In this document: piece by piece, positions 18,388 through 28,104 of the stretch | Layout of the letters: each line of letters starts with the position of its first letter | Numbering within the stretch: position 1 is the first letter of the stretch | DNA from: Nitrospira sp. | GTDB taxonomy: Bacteria; Nitrospirota; Nitrospiria; Nitrospirales; Nitrospiraceae | Assembly: GCA_005116955.1 (NCBI GenBank) | Contig: SWDI01000006.1 | Span: 153,243 to 217,242 of the forward strand | Length of the DNA stretch: 64,000 nucleotides | Direction of reading: 5' to 3' | The notes under the pieces: generated by a model | What the model was told of the DNA's origin: nothing | Database searches by the model: none | Seen by the model: only the letters and a program-made list of their open reading frames with translations | Translations under genes and position numbers: made by a program

Positions 18388-20610
18388 CTATCGCTCGTCG
18401 GCAGGTTGTCGTTTCAATAAAAGGATGGACAGGGGCGGGAGCGTGATCGTCAGTGAGTATGGAAAGTTGTGGCTCGGGGTGTTGGTCGCGTGAACACCAC
18501 CGCCATTACCCATATTGCTGCCGCCGTAGGCGATCCCATCGGTGTTGATGATCTCCTGATACCAACCAGATTCCGGGACGCCGATGCGGTAGTGGTGGCG
18601 AGGCATTGGCGTGAAGTTGCACAAGCAGACGATGGCCGCTTGCGTGCTGTTTGCCTTTCGAAGATAGGCGATGACGGAGTTGTCGGCGTCGCTGAAATCA
18701 ATCCACTGAAATCCGCTCCAGTCAAAGTCGATCTCGTGCAGCGCCGGCTCCTCGCGATAGACTCGGTTCAGATCGCGGACCAAACGTTGCAGCCCACGAT
18801 GAGGCTCATCCTCGCAGAGATGCCAATCCAAGCTGGTGTCATGGTTCCATTCCCGCCACTGGCCGAACTCTCCGCCCATGAACAGCATTTTCTTACCGGG
18901 GTGGCTGTACATATAGCCATAGAGCAGCCGGAGGTTCGCAAACCGCTGCCAGACATCACCCGGCATTTTGTCGAGCAACGTTCGTTTGCCGTGCACCACT
19001 TCGTCATGAGAGAGGGCGAGGACAAAATTCTCGCTGAAGGCGTAGAGCAGGCCGAACGTCAGTTGGTTCTGATGGAACCGGCGGTAGATTGGATCATGCT
19101 GGAAAAAGGTCAGCATGTCGTGCATCCACCCCATGTTCCACTTGAACGTAAAACCGAGTCCTCCTGTATAGGTTGGCCGAGAGACACCAGGCCATGACGT
19201 GGATTCTTCCGCAATCGTGACGGCTCCTGGGAATTCTCGGTGGACGAGGACGTTGAGCTCTTTCAAGAGCGAGACGGCCCCAAGATTCTCCTTGCCCCCA
19301 AACTCATTGGGAATCCATTCACCGGACTGTCGACCGTAGTCGAGATAGAGCATGGATGCCACGGCGTCGACGCGCAATCCATCAATGTGGTACTTGTCCA
19401 ACCAGAAGAGGGCACTATTCAGAAGGAAGGTGCGCACCTCGACTCGATCGTAATTGAAAATCCGGCTGTGCCAATCGGGGTGATAGCCGAGGCGCGGATC
19501 GGCATGGTCATAGAGGTGTGTGCCGTCGAACTTGGCCAATCCATGGGGATCGTCAGGAAAGTGCGCCGGCGCCCAGTCCATGATTACGCCGAGGCCGGCT
19601 TGATGCGCAGCATCGACAAACGCCATGAAATCATCAGGATTGCCGTATCGGCTGGTGGCCGCAAAGTAACCGGTCGCTTGATACCCCCATGATCCGTCAA
19701 ACGGATGTTCCGTCACCGGCATGAGTTCCAGGTGTGTGTAGCCCAGATCCCTTGTGTAGGGGATCAGTTTCGCAGCGAGTTCTTTATAGGTCAGCCAGCG
19801 ATTATTCTCCTCCGGTACTCGCATCCACGACCCGAGATGGACTTCATAGATGGAGAGGGGAGCGGTCAGCGGATCCCATTCGGATCGGGCCGCCATCCAT
19901 CTGCCGTCGTGCCAGATGTAGCTGGACAAGTCATGCACGACCGAGGCAGTCCGTGGGCGGACCTCGCTCGCGACAGCATAGGGATCGGCTTTCCTCAACA
20001 GAACGTTGTCTTCTCGCGACCGGATTTCATACTTGTAGAGGGTGCCTTCCGGTAGATCGGGCATGAAGAGTTCCCAGAGCCCGGTCGATCCTCGACTCGC
20101 CATGGGATGGCAGAGACCGTTCCAACCATTAAAGTCCCCAATCACACTGACACGTGTGGCATTAGGGGCCCACAGCACAAAGTGAACTCCGGGGACGCCT
20201 TGGACGGTGCGGATATGAGCGCCGAAACTGTTGTAGGCCTTGTACAGCGTTCCTTCGGTAAAGAGGTGCAGATCGAAGTCCGTTAACAGGGGAGGGAATG
20301 CGTACGGATCGTGGATTTCAGCGACCGTGCCGTCGTGGCGTGTGAGGCGAAGCGTGTAAGATGGCGCGAGTGTAGTATCTGGAAGCAGCGCCTCATACAG
20401 TCCCTCCTCACGAATGCGAGTCATACGCCAGAGGATAGAATCGGATACGACCTCTACATCCTTGATCTGGGGTAGCCAGGCCCGGATCGCGAAGCCGGGG
20501 CGGCCATCGATTATCGTGGGATGCGGGCCCAGAACCGCGTGAGGGGCCCAGTGAGTGCCGGTAATGAGACGATCAAGATTATCCTGCTGTACGGTCAGGT
20601 CGCTGGGCAT
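18388..20610 (-). CDS. glgB: 1,4-alpha-glucan branching enzyme
   Basis: Full-length GlgB: GVPGVHFVLWAPNATRVSVIGDFNGW, DGLRVDAVASMLYLDYGR, LALSHDEVVHGK. Confidence 0.97.
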   Translation of the reverse strand: MPSDLTVQQDNLDRLITGTHWAPHAVLGPHPTIIDGRPGFAIRAWLPQIKDVEVVSDSILWRMTRIREEGLYEALLPDTTLAPSYTLRLTRHDGTVAEIHDPYAFPPLLTDFDLHLFTEGTLYKAYNSFGAHIRTVQGVPGVHFVLWAPNATRVSVIGDFNGWNGLCHPMASRGSTGLWELFMPDLPEGTLYKYEIRSREDNVLLRKADPYAVASEVRPRTASVVHDLSSYIWHDGRWMAARSEWDPLTAPLSIYEVHLGSWMRVPEENNRWLTYKELAAKLIPYTRDLGYTHLELMPVTEHPFDGSWGYQATGYFAATSRYGNPDDFMAFVDAAHQAGLGVIMDWAPAHFPDDPHGLAKFDGTHLYDHADPRLGYHPDWHSRIFNYDRVEVRTFLLNSALFWLDKYHIDGLRVDAVASMLYLDYGRQSGEWIPNEFGGKENLGAVSLLKELNVLVHREFPGAVTIAEESTSWPGVSRPTYTGGLGFTFKWNMGWMHDMLTFFQHDPIYRRFHQNQLTFGLLYAFSENFVLALSHDEVVHGKRTLLDKMPGDVWQRFANLRLLYGYMYSHPGKKMLFMGGEFGQWREWNHDTSLDWHLCEDEPHRGLQRLVRDLNRVYREEPALHEIDFDWSGFQWIDFSDADNSVIAYLRKANSTQAAIVCLCNFTPMPRHHYRIGVPESGWYQEIINTDGIAYGGSNMGNGGGVHATNTPSHNFPYSLTITLPPLSILLLKRQPADER

Positions 20611-20758
20611 TGCCTATCCTAATGGCTGCAGTCGCGATTAGGAAGGGGAAAATGTTCTCTGCGATGGCCCGAATGAAGTACCAGAAGGACGACTCCGATT
20701 GCATGGTCGCCGTCGGCCCATGATAATGCGGGGGCCTGTACGATGATCCGTCTTCATT

Positions 20759-20955
20759 TAGAGCAGTTTTGATTTAAGTGCATACAGCCAGTAGAATCTC
20801 CTCACAGTCTACGTTGAGGAGGAGACGGGATGGAGGCCTATTCACAGGATCTACGGGCTGACATCGGAAGGCTGCTTGACCGCTTCACACCCAACGAATG
20901 CACACGCTACTTTACCTCCTCTGGCTATGTAAAGACGTAAACCAAAAACGCTCTA
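20759..20955 (+). mobile_element. IS630-family MITE / internally deleted element (197 bp)
   Basis: Imperfect terminal inverted repeats TAGAGCAGTTTTGATTTAAGT / TAGAGCGTTTTTGGTTTACGT with terminal TA; contains ATG..TAA 20830-20940 encoding MEAYSQDLRADIGRLLDRFTPNECTRYFTSSGYVKT, IS630 transposase N-terminus fused to C-terminus. Confidence 0.8.
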
Positions 20956-20979
20956 GCTCGGAGAACTGAAAGGTCATCT

Positions 20980-21255
20980 CTGACGCTGGCTCTTTTTATC
21001 TTCGGCATATGCTACGCGCTCATCATGACTGAGGGACCCCACAAGACGATTGTGGCCTTGTTCGGCGCGGTCTCGTAAGGAGAATTATTCTCCTGGCATG
21101 AGTTCGGGGTGGATTACAACGTCGTGATAGTGGATATCGCCAAGAAGGCCGGCTACCGGATTGCCCGTTGGCAGTGCTTCAAGCTCGGCTTCCCTGTCAT
21201 GAGCAGCTCCGTCGCTCTCAGCGCGTTCTACCTCTGGCTGGTCTTTCTGCCCTAA
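20980..21255 (+). pseudogene. Internally deleted ArsB/NhaD (SLC13-like) transporter remnant
   Basis: One frame with a single TAA: LTLALFIFGICYALIMTEGPHKTIVALFGAVS*GELFSWHEFGVDYNVVIVDIAKKAGYRIARWQCFKLGFPVMSSSVALSAFYLWLVFLP*, N-terminal and C-terminal hallmarks without the body. Confidence 0.7.
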
Positions 21256-21261
21256 CGGAGA

Positions 21262-22749
21262 TTAGGGTTTGCCCTCGACCTTTAGATTGAACGATCCGTC
21301 ACTCATCACTCGAACGTACAGCGAGTTCACATCAGCAAACACGCCGATGCCTTGTACCGACGCGACAGTTCCCTGCAGGGAGAGCGTCTGATTAATTGAT
21401 CGATTCAGTGCCGTTCGAAGCAGGTCTCTCACGCGGTCGGTCGCCGAAGTCACACCGAGGACAGCTTCACCCATCACGAGTTCTCTGATGGAAGAGTGGT
21501 AGAGCCAATCGGGGCCGCTCTTCGCCAGGAACTGTTCGGAATCGTGGTCCAAACGGAGGCCACCGATTTGGGCGGACTGTGTCAATATGTTCATTTCAGG
21601 TTTCCCCACGAAATACAGGTGGCCGGTCGCATCTCCTGCAAAGGCTATCCGCAAGACCACTTGGTTGCCTCCACGACCCAAAATGGCGGCATCAGTGATC
21701 TGGATGAAGTCTCCTTTCACGGCGACACGTTTTCCCTTCAACCGCGCCGCAAGTGATTGGGACAGCGAGGGATAGTCCAGCGGAATGTCAGCGACGACGT
21801 GGAATCCAGGGGAAGCCGGTCGTGTATCGAGTTGAGGAAGTGCTGCAGTGGCAACAGGTGGTTCGGAACCGAAGACGATCACAGGCGTGGCGATTATGTG
21901 CAGCGTGTCATGAAGACTCTGTCTCTCTATCGAGAACTCATGTCGTTTAATCTTTTCGACATTGAGGTGGAGCCACGCGTTCGGTTCCAGTTGTATTGGC
22001 GCGCGCAACCCGTTCCATACTTCTTCCACTTGAGGGCGAACCGTGCTCGAAGTAAGTCGTGCAACCGCATGATGGAGGCCGCTTCGTACAGTATCCGTCA
22101 ATCTGTTCCTGACGTCCTGGGGAAGGTCGGTCGTGGTGACGCGAGAGGTACATGTATCAACGGTGTGAACTGTCACATCGGCGACCGACGCGGACAGACC
22201 GTAGTTGGGAGTCATACCGATTGCAACACCACCATGCAGCGTCGTTTTTCGTAACCGCTCCTGGCCGGCGCCACAGTCGGCAGGTGCCTTGACGGTCGGT
22301 GTGGGTGCCTGCGTACCGAGGTGAGGATGAAGCTCAGCGGTGAGGGGGAGGCGAGTCCCCGGAAGGTCGATTCCCTTCCACCAATCGCGGAGCATGGCAC
22401 CTTGATCCTGGCTCATGGATTGGTAGGAGTCGAAACGTTCGGTCGTAAAATCATCCCGTTCCACATAATACTTGTGTTCAACGCCTTTCGAGTGCTTGAT
22501 GGGGTTGCCTGATTGATCGAACACTTTTGGAATGACGTTCTCATCGTTGACCGTAGCTAGAAACGGCGCGAGGTTCATCTGAACAGGAACGCTGATGGTG
22601 GACTCGGTGGCCGAAGAGAGGGGGGGCTGAGTTGCCGGTAACAGTGTCGGCGGTGGTGGGTGAACGACATACTGCTTGGCGATACAGCCCGTCAAGAACA
22701 GCAATAAGGATAGGACGATGAGAAAGTTACTTATGGATTTGGGAAACAT
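21262..22749 (-). CDS. DUF4403 family lipoprotein
   Basis: LLLFLTGC lipobox, ISVPVQMNLAPF, LNVEKIKRHEF... pattern of DUF4403. Confidence 0.75.
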   Translation of the reverse strand: MFPKSISNFLIVLSLLLFLTGCIAKQYVVHPPPPTLLPATQPPLSSATESTISVPVQMNLAPFLATVNDENVIPKVFDQSGNPIKHSKGVEHKYYVERDDFTTERFDSYQSMSQDQGAMLRDWWKGIDLPGTRLPLTAELHPHLGTQAPTPTVKAPADCGAGQERLRKTTLHGGVAIGMTPNYGLSASVADVTVHTVDTCTSRVTTTDLPQDVRNRLTDTVRSGLHHAVARLTSSTVRPQVEEVWNGLRAPIQLEPNAWLHLNVEKIKRHEFSIERQSLHDTLHIIATPVIVFGSEPPVATAALPQLDTRPASPGFHVVADIPLDYPSLSQSLAARLKGKRVAVKGDFIQITDAAILGRGGNQVVLRIAFAGDATGHLYFVGKPEMNILTQSAQIGGLRLDHDSEQFLAKSGPDWLYHSSIRELVMGEAVLGVTSATDRVRDLLRTALNRSINQTLSLQGTVASVQGIGVFADVNSLYVRVMSDGSFNLKVEGKP

Positions 22750-23096
22750 CTGCTTTCCCCCTTTGAAATAGTCACAGGTAGTGAGTCAAGGTGGTGAAGA
22801 AACGAGGGTAGGATACCAGAAACGCACGATTATTTGTCAGGGCCGAAATTAGAGGTGAGCGGGTCCAGGACTCGTAGAAGAATCAGCCTGGCAAGAGATA
22901 CTTCGTAATCCTTTCCTGCTAATCATCTCCATATGGCCAGTGGGTCGTGGAGGAGGATGCGTTCTTGACAGAATGAAAGGTGTGTTTAGGGATGCATGTT
23001 TCGTCATCCGGTTCAGCGATGGTCTCTTCTCAGCCGATAGTTAGGGGAGGTTCGAATCATTCATGGCTTCAATTAGCTGAGGCAGCGACAAGAAGA

Positions 23097-24035
23097 TCAA
23101 TGGTGATGTGCGAAGGTATGGGCTTCGTGGTGTTGCCCGGTCAGTTTCCGGAGGTCGCAGTGGATGTCGTCGGGGTCGCAACATTCGGTTTCTAGTTGGA
23201 TGGTCATATGCTTGATGCCGAAGTCCGTCGTAATCCGGTTCTGGATCAGCTGCAGCAACTCCAAAGGGGTACGGTGACGCTCGATCATCACGTGGCTGGT
23301 GAGCATGATCAGTCGAGGCTCGACAGCCCAAATGTGAAGATCGTGCACGTTCGTGACGCCGGGGATAGCCTCCATGGTTGCGGCTACCTGAGACGCGCTG
23401 ATGCCAGGCGGAGTTGACTCCAGCAGGACATCCATCGACTCTTTAAAGATCGGCCAGGCTCCTCGGAGAATGACTCCGACAATCAGTAAGCTCACGAGCG
23501 GATCGAGGATCGTCCATCCTGTCAGAAGAATCGCGCCGCCGCTGACAATTACGCCGAGTGAGACCCAAGCATCTCCCAACATGTGCCAGAAGGCACTCCG
23601 AATGTTCAAATCATCTTTCGCGCCATGCTGGAGCAAGAGGGCGATCCCGAGATTGGCCACAAAGCTGACGGCGGCGATCACCATCACCCACCCACCGTCG
23701 ACGGGGACGGGTTGCAGTAATCGCTTCAGGCCGACCAGTGTGATGCCGGCAGCGGTGAGCAACAGAATGAAACTGTTCAGAAACGCTGCGATGATACCGG
23801 CTCGATGGTAGCCGAAGGTCCGGCTCTCGGAAGCCGGCCGTGCGGTGAGGAGATGGGCATAGAGTGCGAGAAAGAGCGATCCTTGATCGACAAGGTTATG
23901 GCCTGCGTCGCTCATGAGACCGATACTATTGAGAAGCCAGCCGCCAGCAAACTCAGCCGCGATAATCACGGCATTGATGGCCAAGGCCAGTCGGAGCCGT
24001 GATTGGAGGTGCGCGTATGAAGCCAACGTCGTCAT
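23097..24035 (-). CDS. Cation diffusion facilitator (CzcD/ZitB-like)
   Basis: GLMSDAGHNLVD, NSIGLMSDAGH, six TM, DIHCDL and His-rich C-terminus. Confidence 0.92.
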   Translation of the reverse strand: MTTLASYAHLQSRLRLALAINAVIIAAEFAGGWLLNSIGLMSDAGHNLVDQGSLFLALYAHLLTARPASESRTFGYHRAGIIAAFLNSFILLLTAAGITLVGLKRLLQPVPVDGGWVMVIAAVSFVANLGIALLLQHGAKDDLNIRSAFWHMLGDAWVSLGVIVSGGAILLTGWTILDPLVSLLIVGVILRGAWPIFKESMDVLLESTPPGISASQVAATMEAIPGVTNVHDLHIWAVEPRLIMLTSHVMIERHRTPLELLQLIQNRITTDFGIKHMTIQLETECCDPDDIHCDLRKLTGQHHEAHTFAHHH

Positions 24036-24065
24036 GAGTTACAGTTTCGCATGAGGCAAGCGACC

Positions 24066-24080
24066 CGACAAGTCTTGTCG
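24066..24080. terminator. Perfect stem CGACAAG-T-CTTGTCG between two minus-strand genes
   Basis: Perfect 7-bp inverted repeat; function as terminator is inference. Confidence 0.3.
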
Positions 24081-24109
24081 AAGGTTTGAGGAAAATAGTT
24101 TGCAGCAGG

Positions 24110-24964
24110 CTAGCGACCGGGTTGGGGAGAAAGGCGCTCACTCAGGACTGGGTAGGTGGCTTGATCCATTCCTGCATTACCGCTCGAGAGATCTGAGGCG
24201 ATCACACGCAGGGTGATCCCATCGGGAACGTCCTTTGATGGTGGCACAAAGAATGGAGCTTCAAATGTGCGGCTTCCTTCATCGTAAAACATCTGTAGCC
24301 GCTCAATTATTCGGTCTCCGATCAACACCTCTCCATAGATACGGATCTTTCGTGAGTCCCAATCTCCGTGGGGGCGGACGAAGGAGCCGGACAGGGTTCG
24401 GACCGAGGCTCGGAGTTTCACGTCGTCTTTGGCGATCAGCGGTTCGGGCGGTGTGGGTCGCTCAATTTGGATGAGGTACCCATGGAGGTGCAGCACGATG
24501 CCGTCATGTGTGAGGTCTTGTCCTGGGAGCACGAGTAGAGTCGTACTCGTTTTCTGTAATGCGGCAGGATAGGCCAGCGGCCCTTCAGCCGAGATCTCCA
24601 CCAATGTTGGTTTGTGTAGCTGCAATGTTGTGGTGAACACTGCGGAGGGGCGAGAGCTGTAGACTGGTTCTTCTATCATGTGCGGTGTGCGCATGATTTG
24701 GCTCTGGTCGCCAGACCCGCCCTGCTGCAGACCCGTAGCCAGAATTTGGCCAGTCGCCACCTCCGTGATCGTCACACGCGCTCCACCGACCTCTCGGCCT
24801 AACACCATGGCCCCGTGCGCGACGACTCGGACCAGTACCACCGTGGGTTGTGGGCCGTTGAGCGGGATATTGGGAGGTGTTTGACTTCGGACCGGAGTCG
24901 AGAGGTAAGAAAGTAGGGTGAGCGAGAAGATCAGTCCCACCAGGGCGAAGGAAGATCGTGTCAT
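24110..24964 (-). CDS. Secreted hypothetical protein
   Basis: N-terminal hydrophobic signal, start overlaps metG stop by 4 bp (ATGA). Confidence 0.7.
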   Translation of the reverse strand: MTRSSFALVGLIFSLTLLSYLSTPVRSQTPPNIPLNGPQPTVVLVRVVAHGAMVLGREVGGARVTITEVATGQILATGLQQGGSGDQSQIMRTPHMIEEPVYSSRPSAVFTTTLQLHKPTLVEISAEGPLAYPAALQKTSTTLLVLPGQDLTHDGIVLHLHGYLIQIERPTPPEPLIAKDDVKLRASVRTLSGSFVRPHGDWDSRKIRIYGEVLIGDRIIERLQMFYDEGSRTFEAPFFVPPSKDVPDGITLRVIASDLSSGNAGMDQATYPVLSERLSPQPGR

Positions 24965-27036
24965 TTCACCTTCGTGCCAGGGTCCACTTCTTCTTGAATG
25001 GTGAGCAGTCCGCGCACGTCGGCATCGCCAGCAGCCAGTACCATGCCCTGCGACTCGATGCCCATGAGTTTGGCCGGCTTGAGATTGGCGACGATCACGA
25101 TGGTTTTGCCGACCAGCGCATCCGGTTCGTACTTCTTGCCGATGCCCGCCACGATCTGGCGCTGCTCGGCGCCGAGGGAGACTTGTAGCTTCAACAGCTT
25201 CTCCGACTTCGGGACGCGCTCTGCGCTGATGACCTTCGCTGTCTTCAGCTGAATCTTCATAAAATCGTCGATGGTGATCTGGGGCGGTGCGACTGGTGCC
25301 GGCACTGCTACTGGAGTTGCCGCACCTGCCAATGTTGTGGCCGGAGTTATCGTGGCTGCGGCAGGAATCGGTTGTGGAGTTGTTGATGTGTCGCTCACTG
25401 GTGTCGCTCCTTTTTTCGATGACGCTTTCTTTTCTATCTTAACGTTTTCTTTTAAGTTTATGCCGAGGGTATCTGATGCGGTGATTTCAATGCGCGGGAA
25501 CAGCGGGGCGCTCTTGGTAATCGGGAGGTCAGACACGGGGCTGTTCCACTCATAGGCGGAGGCCTGAAGGGCTTTGGAAAAGTCGACGTGGTAGCCGAGT
25601 TGTCGGGCCAGTTGTTCCATCGTCTGCGGCATGAAGGGATGGAGCAAGACGGCCAGCAGGCGCAGGGCACGGGCGGAGTGATTAAGGACGGTCTTCAGCT
25701 TCGGCGCATCCTCCGGATTCTTGGCCAGCTTCCATGGCGCGGCCTTGTCGATGTATTCGTCGCAGAGGCTGACGAGTTCACCGATCGCCTGCAGATTGTC
25801 GCGGAAGGTCAGCGCGTGGAAGCCTCGTTCCAATGTCGCTGGCAATTGCGTAGCAGCCCGGGCGATCTTCTCTTCGAGTTCCGGCAGCGCGGGCGGTCCG
25901 CTTGCGGGAATGTTACCATCCGCGAAGCGCTCGATCATCGTGAGCGTGCGGCTGAGCAGATTGCCGATGCCGTTGGCCAGGTCGCTGTTGAGACTGGTAA
26001 CCATCGCGCTCTGCGAGAAATCTCCGTCCTGCCCGAAGGGCACTTCGCGCAAGAGGAAGTAGCGGAAGGCATCGACGCCGTAGCTCTCAACCATCTTATT
26101 GGGATCGACGACGTTGCCACGGCTCTTGGACATTTTCTCGCCATCGACCGTCCACCAGCCATGGGCAAAGATGGTTTCCGGCAACGGCAGGTTCAGCGCC
26201 ATGAGCATCGTGGACCAATACACGGCGTGGGTCGTCAGGATGTCTTTCCCGACAAGATGGACATTAGCAGGCCAAAATTGGTTTCCCGTCGGCTTCTCTC
26301 TCGGGAGATATTCCAACGCGGACATGTAATTCACCAGCGCATCGAACCAGACATAGGTGACGTAGTTATTGTCGAACGGCAGTTCGATCCCCCAGGAGAG
26401 CCGTGACTTTGGTCTCGAGATCGAGAGGTCGCCTAGTTTTTGGGTTTGCAAGAACCCGAGGACTTCGTTGCGTCGCGACTCTGGGCGAATAAAATTCGGA
26501 TGCGCCTTGATGTGCTCGATCAAGCGGTCCTGATATTGCCCCATTTTGAAGAAGTAGTTGTGCTCGCTGAGCTGTTCGACGGGGCGCTTGCAGTCTGGAC
26601 AGAGTCCGGACTCCACGTCTTTCTCAGTCCAGAACCGCTCATCGAACGTGCAGTACCAACCGGTGTACGAATCCTGATAAATGAGATTCTTGTCGTAGAG
26701 CTCCTGAAGATATCGTTGGACAATGGATTTGTGCTCGAGATCCGTCGTTCGAATGAACGCATCGTTCGAGATGTTGAGGCGTTGCCACAATGTTTGAAAC
26801 TGAGGCGCAAGCTTATCGCAGTGGGCCTGAGGGTCGATGCCGGCTTTGGCGGCGGCCTGTTGAACTTTCTGGCCATGTTCATCGAGACCGGTCAAAAAGA
26901 AGACCTCACGACCACGTAGCCGCCAGTAGCGCGCCAGCACGTCGGCCGCGATGGTGGTGTAGGCATGGCCGATGTGTGGGACATCATTGACGTAGTAAAT
27001 CGGAGTGGTGATGTAGAAGGGGTTCGCGTCTGTCAT
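24961..27036 (-). CDS. metG: Methionyl-tRNA synthetase with C-terminal tRNA-binding domain
   Basis: TTPIYYVNDVPHIGHAYTTI, KMSKSRGNVV, C-terminal EMAP-like VISAERVPKSEKLLKLQVSLG. Confidence 0.97.
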   Translation of the reverse strand: MTDANPFYITTPIYYVNDVPHIGHAYTTIAADVLARYWRLRGREVFFLTGLDEHGQKVQQAAAKAGIDPQAHCDKLAPQFQTLWQRLNISNDAFIRTTDLEHKSIVQRYLQELYDKNLIYQDSYTGWYCTFDERFWTEKDVESGLCPDCKRPVEQLSEHNYFFKMGQYQDRLIEHIKAHPNFIRPESRRNEVLGFLQTQKLGDLSISRPKSRLSWGIELPFDNNYVTYVWFDALVNYMSALEYLPREKPTGNQFWPANVHLVGKDILTTHAVYWSTMLMALNLPLPETIFAHGWWTVDGEKMSKSRGNVVDPNKMVESYGVDAFRYFLLREVPFGQDGDFSQSAMVTSLNSDLANGIGNLLSRTLTMIERFADGNIPASGPPALPELEEKIARAATQLPATLERGFHALTFRDNLQAIGELVSLCDEYIDKAAPWKLAKNPEDAPKLKTVLNHSARALRLLAVLLHPFMPQTMEQLARQLGYHVDFSKALQASAYEWNSPVSDLPITKSAPLFPRIEITASDTLGINLKENVKIEKKASSKKGATPVSDTSTTPQPIPAAATITPATTLAGAATPVAVPAPVAPPQITIDDFMKIQLKTAKVISAERVPKSEKLLKLQVSLGAEQRQIVAGIGKKYEPDALVGKTIVIVANLKPAKLMGIESQGMVLAAGDADVRGLLTIQEEVDPGTKVK

Positions 27037-27072
27037 ATCGCGGGCAAGATATCAGGTTGGCGTCGCTTTTGG

Positions 27073-28101
27073 CTAGGTTGCGGCTCCGGCGGGGACTAGG
27101 CCGAGCGCTTCGCGCAGGCGAAGGAATGTCGTTTCCAGTGCCATCTGCACGTTGAGGTGTCGCGTGGCTTGCTGTTCGGTACGCTCGATATCATTCAAGA
27201 GGGTCAGGAGAGCATCGATGTCTGCTCGCTGGGCGTATCGTCGCAGGTCTGTGATGTAGTCGAGGTGAAGGAGTTGATCATGATCTCCATCGACGATGAC
27301 GATGACCAGATCGCGAATCCATCGGGTGAGCCATGCGAGGGTTTCCTCGCCACGGTCTGTCTTTGCCAAGCTTTCCGCTGCCGAGAGGATGGTCGCGCTT
27401 GACATCAAACTTTCCGGCTTCACCAACGCCAGGCATTCTTGTTGTCGCGCGCGAACGTCTGCCACATTCGCCGTGAGCGCTTCTCCAATACGGCCATCGG
27501 CGAAGACCGCCAGGAAACGGGCGTCGGCAGGAGGAAGCTCCCGCTTGAGGATCAATGCCGCCTCAACTTGGGTGCGGGCGGGCGTCGTGAAACGGAGTGC
27601 TTGGCAGCGTGATCGAATGGTGATCGGAAGCGCCTGGAGCCGGTTGGTGACGAGGATAAAGAGACTATCACCGGGAGGTTCTTCCAAGGTCTTGAGGAGC
27701 GCGTTCGCTGCACCGATCGTCAGGCGGTCCGCGTCGTCAATCAGGCAAATCTTTCGCTCCCCGATGAGTGGACGATAGACGAACTGTTGTTCGATCTCCC
27801 GCACCTGCTCGATTTTGATTTGCGGCGTGGCGGCTTTTGGATCGGGCTCGATGACAAAGTGATCCGGGTGCGTCCGAGCGGCTATCTGAAGGCAGGATCG
27901 GCAACGGCCACAGCTGTCCTGAGCTTCTGTTCGTGAGGGTTGCTCGCAGTTGAGGGCTTGAGCCAGTCGCACGGCGGTCATCAACTTTCCGATCCTGGCT
28001 TCGCCATAGAACACATACGCATGGGCCAGTCGTCTATTGCACAACGTCGCTTGAAGGAGGGAGATGGGTTGCTCGTGGCCTGTGATATCGGCGAAAGGCA
28101 T
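27073..28101 (-). CDS. holB: DNA polymerase III delta' subunit
   Basis: AYVFYGEARIGKLMTA, CGRCRSCLQIAARTHPDH, LLKTLEEPPGDSLFILVT. Confidence 0.92.
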   Translation of the reverse strand: MPFADITGHEQPISLLQATLCNRRLAHAYVFYGEARIGKLMTAVRLAQALNCEQPSRTEAQDSCGRCRSCLQIAARTHPDHFVIEPDPKAATPQIKIEQVREIEQQFVYRPLIGERKICLIDDADRLTIGAANALLKTLEEPPGDSLFILVTNRLQALPITIRSRCQALRFTTPARTQVEAALILKRELPPADARFLAVFADGRIGEALTANVADVRARQQECLALVKPESLMSSATILSAAESLAKTDRGEETLAWLTRWIRDLVIVIVDGDHDQLLHLDYITDLRRYAQRADIDALLTLLNDIERTEQQATRHLNVQMALETTFLRLREALGLVPAGAAT

Positions 28102-28104
28102 GGG

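Noticed and set aside
19079-19089. Second GGCGGTAGNNT match
   Set aside because: Inside glgB coding sequence on its antisense strand, with no plus-strand polysaccharide operon downstream; treated as chance.
18469-20066. Long plus-strand ORFs (242, 150, 116, 110 aa) inside glgB
   Set aside because: Antisense shadows of a full-length GlgB.
23049-23058. GGTTCGAATC, resembling a tRNA T-loop
   Set aside because: No acceptor stem, anticodon arm or CCA-proximal pairing around it on either strand.
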